Source: Bremia lactucae (taxonomy: Eukaryota > Oomycota > Peronosporomycetes > Peronosporales > Peronosporaceae). From it: a DNA stretch of 47,911 nucleotides. The notes under the pieces are model-generated. The model was not told where the DNA came from. It did no database searches and saw nothing but the letters and a program-made list of their open reading frames with translations. This document shows, one piece after another, positions 10,847-21,550 of the stretch; position 1 is the first letter of the stretch; each line of letters begins with the position of its first letter. A program made the position numbers and the translations under genes. The DNA lies in contig NC_090610.1 in assembly GCF_004359215.1 (NCBI RefSeq), positions 11,485,988-11,533,898 on the forward strand, in the 5' to 3' direction.

Positions 10847-11340
10847 TTATAAGAAACTAGTTAAGTAACCGCTCAAGATCCGCACAAGCTGTAAGAGCTT
10901 AATGAATCCTCCTCCAAGGGATGGCGATGGCAACATCGGTTTCGTAGCAGATTTCGTACGTCCACCAATCAGAATAGCAGAAAGGCACTGACCACTCAGC
11001 TCACTTCGCACTAAATCAGTTTTCGCGTTCAGTGCAATTGTAGCGGCTGGTGAATTTTCGTTGATAGCGCCGAAAAGAAATCGACCACTTGCTTCCGAAG
11101 GCATTGCTTATAGTCTTCATGGTAAAATGTCCATTTAAAGCAGCCACTATGTTAGTACCAGTAGATAGCAAGAATTAGCCTCACCCACCCAACGTGCTTT
11201 TTGCAATGATTGCAACGAAGGTCTTGCCATGAGTAATTGTCAAAAAATGACAATTTTTTTGTATATGTATCGCCTTCGATTGCTGATACCTCTTTGAACC
11301 CTGCCAATTCGACTTCAGTCTGTGAAAGTGAATCAATTAA
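10847..11340 (-). pseudogene. Possible host-gene remnant with CxxC...HxGW motif
   Basis: Read on the minus strand from 11340, a frame gives GLIDSLSQTEVELAGFKEVS and FFDNYSWQDLRCNHCKKHVG-W before a stop near 11145. The W...CxxC...HxGW spacing resembles the CULT fold of cereblon-type proteins. A second piece follows in the same frame (CFKWTFYHEDYKQCLRKQVV) and ends near 11005. In another frame 10847-11104 is open for 85 codons with no match I know. No intron joins the pieces cleanly. It may be a decayed single-copy gene or an intron-bearing gene I cannot resolve. Confidence 0.25.
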
Positions 11341-11820
11341 GCCACCATAAATACTGCGCCTTAAGAAGGCCTAATAATTCAAGCACTTGCCCTCAATACT
11401 TATCATCCGAGGGATGCTGTAGCTACCTAGCTTCTTTGGTCAAAGGTAGACTTTAAAACTCAACGAGTCTTTTTCAGTATTACTGAGATAATAAGACTAA
11501 CAATTCAGAGGGTTATACAAGCCCATAGATTTTATAGGGGGTCCGTTAACCAAGCGGCATCTAGCGCCCGAGAGTATGTACCTTAGGAAGGCTTGTAGTC
11601 TCACCGATCGTATACATATCGTCCTTAGGAAGGCACGATACCTTTACATCACCTCCCCTAGGCGACAATAACTCTGAATGTCATTGAATCGAGTGGTCAC
11701 TATAAGGCCACTTAAGTGAAAACGGTGTTGATTGGTCAGAACCATCATTTTTAATTCTATCGCATGCGGACGGGTCCATGCGGTCAGCGAATAGTGCGAA
11801 ACCTTCGGCTGCGGTACATG
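11341..11820. other. No gene recognised; short direct repeat
   Basis: No coding frame of note. The motif ccttaggaaggc occurs twice (about 11581 and 11623) within 55 bp. The end of this stretch probably contains more decayed integrase sequence of the element that follows. Confidence 0.35.
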
Positions 11821-12601
11821 CAGCCGCGGGCGACGCATTATTGTATCTTGCGCGTACACAATAGAATTGCCACGAAGGGTGCGAGCGCATCCTACGTTTT
11901 ACATTGGTCGGCTCCGTTCGTACCATCAGCTCGCGGTTTCTTTCGCGGACGGATCTGACCATCCCTTTTAAGAATCCTCAAAAGATTCTTCTGATCACGA
12001 GCCAGACTCTAATGTTGAGTATGGAGATTATCGTGCCGAATCCGAAGTTCCTCGACATCGCGATGAGCTGACGACAGCTTGTCACGAAGAGCGTGACACT
12101 TCCGTTCGTACTCCAACATTGAGTATGCACCTTTCGATTGGTCTTTAAATGTTCGATACGGTGAGGTGCACCTTTTGTTCCAACAAGTGACGCTTACCGC
12201 GCTCGTGATCACGACCCTCCTCCAATACATGGAAGTAGTGGTCGGGTTTGTCGATCTTCGACTCTAGATCCGACACATAGGTCGGATTTAATTTTTCCTC
12301 TTCCACCACAACAATTGGTGGATTCCCACGGTGGTCAACGTTGGAATCCACCAATTGTTGTGGAAGCGTAAACCACCGTGATGTGAAGGAGCAGCGGACA
12401 AGTTATCGTGTTCACTGGCGCGGTTATTCACCTTCGCAAGACAGCTGGAAGCCTCGTTTCCAGCTGGTTGTTGACATTGAGGGCCATGTCTGTCAGTATG
12501 ACGAGACCCATCTGATGGATCAGAAGTTCCATCGGAAAACACGCGCCCCTGGCGCTTGTAAATCAATTCCTAAACGTCAATCGCATCGCGCATCTCGATA
12601 G
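11821..12601 (+). pseudogene. Gypsy pol C-terminus: integrase end and chromodomain
   Basis: This is the 3' end of a second chromodomain Gypsy element. Integrase C-terminal sequence YTIELPRRVRAHPTFYIGRL is at about 11860-11920, followed by YHQ and a stop. A His/Glu/Arg-rich linker (YGDYRAESEVPRHRDELTTA) runs to about 12150 and is then frame-broken. The chromodomain returns at 12341-12601: NHRDVKEQRTSYRVHWRGYS, PSQDSWKPRFQLVVDIEG, YDETH, with a basic tail (KSIPKRQSHRASR). Stops and shifts show it is dead. The minus strand carries a second long reading frame over the same bases. Confidence 0.75.
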
Positions 12602-13377
12602 AGACGTGAGCCCTTCCACAGGGCGAAGAAAGGGAATAAACATCCCCTTTCACTCGTTTCGTGTTTGTCGACACAACACGGACAGGAACCACCCCTCGTG
12701 AGGCATGGAAGTCATTCCTCATTAGACAACCGATGCAGTTTAAATCTCGCACCGGTTGGCGTTCGTTTTTCAAACTCAACGAGAATCGCGTTTAGTTTTT
12801 GAAGCCAGGTTTCGCGTCCAATGTCTTTGACATTGCGAATGAAAGCCCGCCAGGTTTGCATCGACGAGATTTTATCTCGCTTGTTGATGCCATTATACCA
12901 TCGATGCTTAAGAAAAACACCGAGATAAAATTCCTTCTCAGCGCGAAAGTTCTTCGCGCTGGGATCAAGACCATGTAGGTTTGTCGCAATAAAAAAGTGA
13001 TATTAATTGTGAGGAGTAGTCTCTCCAGACAAGATACTGAGTAGCCGTTCGGGCAAAAGCTACGGTTTCTTCTCAGGGGCAAGACGAAACATTTTATTGT
13101 ATGCACTCCCCTGAGTGGTACCCAGTGAAGCAGAGGTACCACAAGAGCTTTTATCACGATGACTTACGCCATCGTCATCACCACGCACAGGGATAAATGC
13201 GGGTGACGGCACCGGAGACGGTGCTGGCGATGGGGAATCATCCTCATAGTCGGAACCAAACACTCTATAGCGAACGCTACTAGCACGACTATCCGATTGA
13301 GCCCCCTCATTCGAAGGCTCATAGTCAGTCGCCTGACTACGTTCAGGCGACTGTTCCACTATCCCCGAGTCGGCCAT
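11892..13377 (-). pseudogene. Antisense reading frame over pol 3' end, coiled coil, gag-like
   Basis: It starts at 13377 (MADSGIVEQSPE), has an acidic Ser/Pro-rich N-terminus (GSDYEDDSPSPAP), then MFRLAPEKKP at 13060. After a frame change it reads HFFIATNLHGLDPSA, EFYLGVFLKHRWYNGINKRD, WRAFIRNVKDIGRETWLQKL and FEKRTPTGARFKLHRL to about 12720. It then runs antisense to the chromodomain and ends as a charged coiled coil (YVSDLESKIDK, RDVEELRIRHDNLHTQH) with tail RILKRDGQIRPRKKPR before TAG at 11892-11894. Frameshifts and stops break it. The Copia LTR inserted just upstream, so the open frame now artificially extends to 13518. Function unknown. Confidence 0.55.
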
Positions 13378-13434
13378 ATCGTCCGACTCGCATTCACGTG
13401 GCGACTCACCACGTGCACTTGCAACATTTAGTGT

Positions 13435-13517
13435 TGTTAAATCAGGACGACCACTGAGATGAAAGGGCGCGACTGTTGACATGAAAGGATGCGACTGATG
13501 CGTGAAAGACGCGACCA
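13435..13517 (+). repeat. Copia 5' LTR, truncated
   Basis: The 83 bp here match the first 83 bp of the 3' LTR (one visible mismatch). The remaining ~125 bp of the LTR and the primer-binding site are missing; sequence goes straight to the gag leader. The deletion would prevent further normal retrotransposition. Confidence 0.85.
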
Positions 13518-13538
13518 TTAATAACGAATCAGCTTAAG

Positions 13539-14581
13539 ATGCAAGATCAGCTGAGCCGCCGGGCTGAAGCCAAGCCCACGCCACCCTCCGAGCACTCGTT
13601 CAACGGTTCAAGTGCGTCCACGGACTTCATCCGAGCACGCGACCGTCGCATGAGAAGAGAATCACTTGAGAGCCGATGCCAATTGTCGCGCCGACTGCGA
13701 TGCCGCGTATGCCGCCGCCCAACCCGCCGCCGCAACATAGAAAGCAACCAGTCTCAGCGCAGCAATTCGTGCCACCGGAAGGCCATGGTCTAAAAAAACC
13801 GAAGCCTCGGGACCTGGATAGGCTCGGCTTCGCTAAGTTCTCAGGAAAAGAGACTTACTTGGGTGTGGGTGCCGACTCCAAGGCGTGGGGAATGCGTTTC
13901 CTACAGCGACTTGGCGCGGCACAACTAATGAGTGGAGGCGAATGGCTGGAAGACTTCAAGATTCTAGCGCTAAGTGGAAAGCTGGAAGGCGAGGCTCTTA
14001 GTTATTGTGAAAAGATGCTGCCAGGACGGACGGTGATATCGAACACTCTGGAACATGTCATGAACAGCATGTTGATGCTGTATATGACACCGATCCCATC
14101 GACAAAAGGGATCGAATTGATGACGATCGAGAAGGATCGAAGCAGGACGTGGCCCGAGCACTATCAGTACTTGGCGTACATGGCAGAGCGGTCGGGTAAC
14201 TCGGACCAGAGTGTGCTGGAATGTTTGTGCAAGTCAGCTCCCGCACACATCCAGATCGCAATGTTGACTAGGCTAAACGCCCAGAGAGCTGACTATCTTG
14301 TGCAGGCCGCCGAATTGGTTGCATTTGCAATTGACTTCGAGGTAAGCACAAATAAGCATAGAAACGGAGGCGGTCGTGCTGAACAGTCATGTAATAGACA
14401 AGGCAGTCGGTTTATTAGCAATAAAAGAGTGGACCAAGGTGGGCGTAGAGGGGGCTACGTCGCGCGAGTTGGGACCTCCGACTCACGAACATGTTACGGG
14501 TGCAGTGAAGCCGGGCACATTAAAATGAATTGCCCCAAGAAAAAGAGTGGTGCCGGCCCTGCATCTAGAAGAGTCGCATAA
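13539..14581 (+). pseudogene. Copia gag
   Basis: The likely start is MQDQLSRRAEAKPT at 13539, shifting frame near 13670 into the long frame 13676-14581. Gag landmarks are a Pro-rich segment, DRLGFAKFSGKETYLGVGAD, WLEDFKILALSGKLEGEALSY, a basic Gly/Arg-rich region and one CCHC zinc knuckle CYGCSEAGHIKMNC (about 14491-14532, all four ligands present). TAA at 14579-14581 is in frame with the downstream protease, so it is probably a later nonsense mutation. Confidence 0.85.
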
Positions 14582-15292
14582 GCCGTTGGTACCGGTACTT
14601 GTGCTGACTCTACTTCGTGGATTTGAGACAGTGGGTCAAGCGTGTACCTTGTGAAGGATTCGAGGATGCTGAAGAATGCAGTGGAATGTGATCAGACGTG
14701 TCGCGCGGCGAATAACACTATGGCCCGAGTGACTAAGATTGGATCAGCTGAGCTGAGAACGGTGATTGATGGACAAGAGGTCATGGTCGACCTCTCTGAA
14801 GTTCATTATGCAGAAAACCTAGCTGACAACATCATCAGCTATGGTGTATTGGAAGAGCGCGGGGTTTATCTAAAGAGACATGGCAACCATAGCTACGTGG
14901 TGCGTCAAGCGGACAAGATGAAAATCTTTGAGGTTTTCCGCCGCAATAACGTTCTAACACTTGACGTAAAGTCCGAATTACCAAAAGATGAACAAGCTCG
15001 AGGAATCAGTTCGGCCGTGCACCAAGTTTACGACAAGGTTGACGAAGCCGTAACAGAGACAACGCTTCTGGAACTCCACCAGCGACTCGGCCATTTGGCT
15101 TACGACACTATTGTCAGCATGGCCGACTCGGCAGGATCGGGAATTCGACTTACGGATCGATCTCGGCGTAACTGCCTTACTTGCGACAGGGCAAGCAGAG
15201 TAAGAACAATCAGTCTAAGAAGGATACGGGCAGAAACGCACCGATCGACAAACTTGGCGGGGTTATCGGTAGTGATATCAAGGGACCGATGA
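14582..15292 (+). pseudogene. Copia protease and pre-integrase zinc-binding region
   Basis: In the same frame as gag, the aspartic protease site DSGSSVYLVKD lies at about 14627-14660, directly after an in-frame TGA (WI-stop-DSGSS). The long frame 14642-15292 continues through ITEL-type sequence to the gag-pre-integrase motif LLELHQRLGHLAYDTIVSMA and CLTC (His-His-Cys-Cys zinc site) near 15065-15185. A frameshift near 15185 passes the reading to the integrase frame. Confidence 0.8.
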
Positions 15293-15822
15293 CACCGAAG
15301 GACAGACGTGGTAATATATACCGGATCAATTTCGTTGACTACTCGACCAACTACGTACGTGTTTTTGTCGCGAAGAACAAGGTTGAGGCGACCAAGAACT
15401 TTGAAAATTTTCTACTCTACTTTGAGAAGAGATTTAATTGTCGCGTGCATGTGTTGCGCACCGATGGCGGTAAAGAGTACACCAACGTGGACCCGTTTTG
15501 CAAAACAGCTGGTGTGAGACGCCAAGTTAGCGAAGCTGAGAACCCGGCTTTAAATGGAAAAGCTGAAAGAATGCATAGGACGATTCTTAACATGGCGAGG
15601 TGCATGCTGTTTGTGAGTGGTCTACCGCTGTACTTTTGCGGCGATGCCGTTGAGTACGCGGCGTATGTTGTAAATCGAAGCTCGTGCAGCACCAACACAA
15701 ACCGTATGTCGCCGATCGAGATGCTGACAGGAACTGTCCCCAGCTCATCGGGTATGGTGACTTTCGGCAGTACTTGCTCGGTATTCAGAAATCCAGGCAA
15801 AAAAGCGTGGAAGCAAAGATGA
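15181..15822 (+). pseudogene. Copia integrase core
   Basis: The DDE integrase core is readable without interruption for 213 codons. The three acidic residues are present: first Asp in GSDIKGP, second in RTDGGKEY, Glu in LNGKAERMHRTI. NRMSPIEMLTG and TFGSTCSVF are typical of the region after the core. The frame ends at TGA 15820-15822; downstream sequence (to about 16030) continues degenerate. Confidence 0.85.
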
Positions 15823-16033
15823 CAGGTCGGAATGATACTCGGCAAAAATGATGAAACCAAGGGTTTCAGAGTGCACCTGCCAAAGGAGAGAATTGTCATC
15901 CCAACTAGCGTGAAGACCCTAATCTGCGACGCTCTGTAATAGAGCAGTACGAGGTCGCTAAGCGGAAGGAGCCGGAGACAGATTTCCCGCAACAAAAAAG
16001 ATCACCGCAAAGTCCAAGAAGAGCACAGCTAAG

Positions 16034-17271
16034 GTGAAAAGATGCGTAAAAGTAGATGACGACTCAGATAAGTCGATTGATTCTGACAGCGATGCCGAAC
16101 TACTGCCCACCGAGGACGAGAAGCTTCCTCACATGCGAACGCGCAACATGGGATTCAAGCGCGTTCCCGTAAACCGGGTGAGTGCAGTATTGCTCAAGGA
16201 CCCAAAGAGTTATCGCGATGCGATGAAAGACCCGCAGATGAAGCAGTGGGAAGAGGCAACGCAAACGGAGATAGAGGGATTGGAGCACAACGACACTTGG
16301 GAGGTGGTACAGAAGCCACGTGACGCCAAGTTACTTCATAGCAAGTGGGTGTATAAGCTAAATATGCACGCCGACGGTACTGTCGAGCGGTACAATGCGA
16401 GGCTAGTGCCAGGTGGCGATGAACAGTGTATGATGTTGATTATACATATACATTCTCGGCAGTGATGGAAATGATAGCTGGCAAGGTGATTATCGCGATG
16501 TCAAGAATCTGGGGCGTGCCTGCGCGTCACGGCGATGTGCCAAGTACTTACGTTAAAGCCTACAAAGAAGAGGATTTGAAGATATTACTTCAGCTTCCGC
16601 AGGGAATGGACATTGACGCCGAATTAATGGAAAAGCTCGGCGTGACGGATAAGAGACAGCTCACTCTGAGACTCAAGAAAGGCTTGTATGGCCTGAAGCA
16701 ATCAGGCAGGCTGTAAAATCTGATGCTTCACGACATATTGGAGTCACTCGGTTTCAGCCAGAGCTACACGGACAGCTGCTTATACATTAAAGAGGATGTC
16801 AAGGGCAAGGCACTCGTGGGTATATACGTGGATGATGTACTAGCTACGGGTACCAGTGTACAGAAGGTCGACGAGTTTTTTTATGACATGAAGGTTGTTG
16901 AGCTAAAGGATCTCGGCGTTGTTACCAAGTTTCTTGGTATCGTATTTGACTACGTCAAAACCGGCTGGGTATTAGACCAGGAATGTGTCATCGAAGAAAT
17001 GCTCGAGAGGTTCGGGTTGTCGAATTCGGCATCAGTGAGAGTGCCGATCGGTGGAGAAGATGAAGAAGACGGAGATGCAGGCAGCGCACTGCTACCGTCG
17101 GAAGGCAGCGGCACACCACAGAGACCGGTTGTGCAGATGTTCCAGTCGATGGTGGGCAGTCTCCTATGGATCGCCCGGTGCACGCGCCCCGATATAGTGT
17201 TTGCAGTACACCGAGCGACCCGACGCTCTCATGCGCCGAGCGAAGGTGATTGGCGCTTAATTATAAGATAG
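16034..17271 (+). pseudogene. Copia reverse transcriptase
   Basis: Pieces in successive frames: 16034-16465 (YRDAMKDPQMKQWEEATQTE, LHSKWVYKLN, ARLVPGG), 16426-16716 (HGDVPSTYVKAY, LLQLPQGMD, LRLKKGLYGLKQSGRL), 16723-17271 (GIYVDDVLATGTS, the catalytic Y-V-D-D; FLGIVFDY; MVGSLLWIARCTRPDIVFAV). Breaks occur near 16430 and at TAA 16714-16716. Catalytic residues are intact, so inactivation seems recent. Confidence 0.85.
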
Positions 17272-17815
17272 CCAAATACCTGAAGGGTACCAAGCATTTC
17301 GAGTTCATGATGCGCGGTGACCCATCTGCGGTGATAGGAGAAGGCGTGCTAGTCGAACGTTTCAGCGACGCTGATTACGCAGCCGACAAGACTACCCGCA
17401 AATCGGTGAGCGGTGGCGTGATGATGGTGGGTGGCATGATTGTGGGCTGGCTATGCAAGAAACAGAATTGCGTGGCACTATCTACAATGGAGGCTGAGTT
17501 CGTGGCGGCTTCTCAAACTGCCGCTGAGATGGTGCGCATCATGGAGCTACCTAAAGAGATTGGCGTGCTGATTAAAACGGAGTCAATACTTCACGTCGAC
17601 AATCAAGCAGCGATCGTTCAGATCAAGAGTGAAGACACGTCCGGTCGAGCTAAGCATATTGATGTGAGGTACAAGTTTGTTAAGGATCTCGAGAAGAATT
17701 AGGTTATCAAGGTACAGTACTGCGATTCCAAGAGTATGCGTGCGGATAGCCTGACCAAGGTCCTTCCAGCGCCGAGACTCAGCGAACTTCGCGGACTTGT
17801 GATGCTCAGTGGGTA
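17250..17815 (+). pseudogene. Copia RNase H and polyprotein end
   Basis: RNase H motifs are present with their acidic residues: FSDADYAADKTTRKSVSGG, LSTMEAEFVAASQ, LHVDNQAAI, then AKHIDVRYKFV. An in-frame TAG at 17700-17702 precedes the remaining tail (VIKVQYCDSKSMRADSLTK), which ends near 17815. The polypurine tract follows. Confidence 0.85.
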
Positions 17816-17837
17816 AGGACATCCACCCGGGAAGGAG

Positions 17838-18045
17838 TGTTAAATCAGGACGACCACTGAGATGAAAGGGCACGACTGTTGACATGAAAGGATGCGACTG
17901 ATGCGTGAAAGACGCGACCAATGAGAGTGGTTCGGTGAAACCGACGCAGAGGAGATTGAATATAACGGACGGCTATAGCTAGGATCACACTCTAAAATAC
18001 ATTTTGTTCATAACTTTCCATCTAACTCTCAGCCCGTGTTGAACA
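17838..18045 (+). repeat. Copia 3' LTR, complete
   Basis: A 208-bp LTR, TGTTAAATC...GTGTTGAACA, flanked on the right by the AGTGT duplication. The TGTT/AACA ends are the usual Copia LTR termini. Confidence 0.85.
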
Positions 18046-18091
18046 AGTGTTGCCGGAGAAGATGATACTACGGCAGACAAATTGTCTGCCG

Positions 18092-21000
18092 CGTTGCCTC
18101 TGCGATGCAGTACACGGACCGGCCCAATGAACTCGGGTAGTAGTTTGCTACTACCCACATTAGTGACTTCATGCTTAGGTAAGTTTACCGTAGACAGAAA
18201 AACTAATTATTTATTTTAAATGAAAGAACATTCGCTAATCCATGGTTGTCTGCGTTCCATTTCTGCTGGCCCACTGCGTTAGCAATGGAATCCTGTACGA
18301 AATAGACTACTGGTTCTCGAGCCAGCATTCCTTTGCTGACTCAATTGCTTTTTAGTGCGCTTTGTGCGCACCATGAGATCTTTCTCTTCTTCAGCTAGGG
18401 ATTACTCGTTGGTACTATTTATGTTTTTGGGATCAATAGTGTCATCACAATTACTGAGCTCACTATTTCGATGTCGATTGCGTCGTCGGTACTTTCGACG
18501 CGTGATGAGCATGATCCAGAGCTGGTTTGCTCGTGCGAGTCCACCCCACCCCTTAAACTAAAGGATCTCTCTAATTGGGTGGGTAGGCGTGGATGGCGTA
18601 AGCTATTAACGATGAACGGTGTATGCGTGTAAACGCATGCACCGAATTGTTGATGGCGAATTCGACCATCGGTAAAACTCGCTTCAATTCGGATACGATT
18701 GGACGTAACCTCGAAATATCTCTTCGAGGCCGCGATTGACGCGTTCTGGCTGACCATCTATCTCCGGATGATCAGAAGTTGGCATAGTTAGCCGTGGCCC
18801 GAGAGATCGGAACACGGATTCTAAAAACTCCGCCGTGAACCGTGGATCTCTGACGGAGACCAGTTCACGGGGTAAACCGGGAGTTTGAATACCGTGTCGA
18901 TAAAGACACTGGCACAGCCCGGAGCCGTGATCGACTCTGGTACTGCAACAAGATGTACCATCATGCTGAATCTGTCTACTAAAACAAGGATTCTGTTATT
19001 TTAGTGATCGTCTTCGGGAAATCCGAAGACGAAGTCCATAGATACGGACTGCCAACATTCTGCCGGAAGTGGTAGCGGTTGGAGAGGTGCACGGGATGAA
19101 AGGCTAAACTTCACTCGTTGACATACCTCACAAGCACGAATGTATTTGCGCACGAACTGACACTGGCGGGGCCAGTAAAAGTCGCGACTTACTGTGAGGT
19201 AAGTCTTCTCACGTCCACGATGCCCACTTGTTGGTGCATCGTGACACTCATACATGATGCGCAAGCGCAAATCACTGTGAGTTAGGACGACGACACATGG
19301 AGTGTTGCCGGCAATGGCTGTGCAATATAATAAGCCGTTACGTGTTATGTACCGATAGGATGACAATCGATAAAAGGCCGGTAAATCTTTAAAATAATTA
19401 TTAGATGGATTCATCCGATAAGCCATAAAACGCAGAAAGTCTTTATCTTCTGCGTAGGATTTCTCCATGTCATCAAACAAAGTTGATAGCGGAACACTTG
19501 AAATGAGTGTTGCAACAGCGGGATTATTTTCACTGTTGGAGTGCGCAGCCGACTCGAAATCGGGTGGCGTGATAACGCATCAGCGACGACATTGAATCGT
19601 CCTGGTTTATATTCCACGGATCCGCGAAGAAGGATAGCCACCTCGCCATTTTTTGCGAGAGGTGTGGGCTGTTTACGGCCGTGCGAAGTGACGCAGGGTC
19701 CGTACATACGATGAACGGTCTATCTCCTCGGAGATAGACCCTAAAGTTAGCCAGTGTATATTTCATGGCAAGAAGTTTCTAGTCATGCACTGGGTTCAGC
19801 TGGTTGCAGCTGACGCGATTGGTAGCAGACGACGCGCTCCGCGCCGTCTGTATCGTATTGCATTAACGCACAGCCGATTGCGAAATCGCTGGCGTTACAG
19901 ACCACATGGAATGGTCTGTCTTGATCTGCAATCGCCAAGATGGGCAATTGCATCAAGCTTTGCTTGATAACTTGTAAGGAACGCTGACAATCAGCGTTCC
20001 ATAACCATTCCTCGTCTTTTTCAAGAGACGCGAGAGATGAACTGTCATCTTCGCATAAATACATGAGTACTTGTGCAAGTACACCGCTATCCCAAGGGAC
20101 TTTTTAAGCCCCTTGACATCGACTGGAACTGCCAGTCGGTGATTGCCTTGATCTTTTCGGGATCAGGGCGCTCGCCGTATTTACCGACGATGCACCCAAG
20201 AAGTGGTATTTCGCTTGTAGCGGATATACACTTCTTGAGATTTGCGTACAACTTATGCTTTCGCATAAGTGGAAGAACCTGACGAACATGAGTTTTATGA
20301 ACTTCCAAGTCCGTCTTCCCGTCCATAGCCCGGCTATGGACGAATACATCGTCGCGAATCCTCGCACCAGTCTTAACAGATTCGTTACGCATCTGTTTAA
20401 TGTTGCAGGGGCGTTTCTAAGCCCCTGTGGTATTACTAGCCATTCCCAGAGCATCTCACTTGTAGTGCTAACTGCTGTGTACGAAATTTCCCGTTCACGC
20501 ATAAGGATCGGATAAAATCCATCCATCAGATCCAAAGACGAAAGATGGTAGTCTAAGACATACCATCTATGATTACCTCTTTTCTAGGTATTGGCGTTTG
20601 AGGCGGTACAGCTGCAGCATTCATTTTATTGAAATCGTACACTATCCGCCACCCTCCTGTGGCCTGTCGCACACTGAAGGTCGGAGAGCTATGTGGGGAT
20701 GTTGACTCACTTTTATGGACCGCTTTTAATCGATCGATAAAGAATTTATTGATCACAAGTACTTGTTCACGAGGCAGTGGCCACTGCTTCATGACACAGA
20801 TCTTCGAGCCCAATTGGAGCTCGATCTTATGTCGAGTGCCTTTATTTTAGGCAACTCGCATGGAAGAAATTCCTGAATTCAATCAAATGTTTGTATAAGG
20901 ATTGTCTTAAGTGACTCCCAGGATTGAGCAGTATATCTATCAATCCGAGTTTGTACATCGAGGCCACTTTCGTCCGTCGATGAGCTGCTGAGAACCGGTT

Positions 21001-21550
21001 CGTTCTCTGCAAAACTTGCCGCTGACCAAATATCGGTAACGATTTCGTCCTCTGTGACAAGTACGCAGATCTGCCTGATTCTGCCACTATGCTGATCTCT
21101 TAAGAAAAGGTTAGGTTCTAGGGTTAATAATGGAGTTATCTCCGAAGTTTTCGGAGGCGCATACAGATCTAGAGTATAAGCGCCTACTCTTGACGCCTCA
21201 TTAACCAAGACATTCAATGTCTCGGTTTCTTCCTGGGACCCCCTTTACACAGGCTGCCGAGGGATTAATCTCTCGGGATGCTAAAGTCTAGTTACTTTAG
21301 CATTAACAATTTGAGCAGCTTAATCATGAAGTACGTGGGGACTTATTCCCTTATCCCCTCAACGTCTTCCGACTGTGATTGCGCTATCACAGTTGGGTTC
21401 TCTACGCTCAAATCTCTACTCGACCTAAGATCATCGTGCTGTCCCTTTGGGGCAACCGATATACTCCTTAAATGTCGCGCGCTAGGCGTACATTCATATC
21501 TTGATCCACTCGGTTGATTTGAGTCGTGGACCTTCGGCCTGTGCATTCGC
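18092..21550 (-). pseudogene. Gypsy-B pol: RT, RNase H, integrase
   Basis: RT begins near 20810 (MKQWPLPREQVLVINKFF, SPHSSPTFSVRQATGGWRIV) and continues at 20535-20087 (LMDGFYPILMRE, WEWLVIPQGLRNAPATLNRC). The Y-x-D-D box is damaged: a small deletion leaves RIRDDVFVHS and shifts frame. RNase H (20064-19530) reads FHVVCNASDFAIG, with Asn for the first catalytic Asp. The integrase HHCC finger (19300-19100) is intact (ECHDAPTSGHRGREK, CEVCQRVK). The core starts SMDFVFGFPEDD, stops near 19000, and reaches PERVNRGLEEIFRGY in another frame near 18720. GSSKLLPEFIGPVRVLHRRG marks the C-terminal domain before the break. Confidence 0.8.

Larger units (their letters stand above)
13435..18045 (+). mobile_element. 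Copia (Ty1) retrotransposon, nearly full length, nested
   Basis: Ends are TGTTAAATCAGG (13435) and GTGTTGAACA (18045). The target-site duplication is AGTGT at 13430-13434 and 18046-18050. The polypurine tract gggaaggag (17830-17838) abuts the 3' LTR. Domain order is gag, protease, integrase, RT, RNase H, the Copia order. Gag and protease share one frame, so the ancestral product was probably a single polyprotein. Catalytic residues of integrase, RT and RNase H are still present but several stops and frameshifts interrupt the frame, and the 5' LTR is cut short. Insertion interrupted the sequence just upstream of the antisense frame at 13377. This is the youngest-looking retroelement in the window. 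Confidence 0.9.

Noticed and set aside
11644..11962. Minus- and plus-strand ORFs of 64-93 codons at 11644-11962
   Set aside because: The real coding signal here is the plus-strand integrase C-terminus (HPTFYIGRLRSYHQ) and, on the minus strand, the end of the antisense frame. The listed ORFs are other frames of the same bases.
13060..13518. 152-codon minus-strand ORF starting MVASFTHQSHPF as an intact gene
   Set aside because: Its first ~28 codons are the Copia LTR read backwards; the same peptide starts an ORF at 17921 in the 3' LTR. The older frame starts at 13377.
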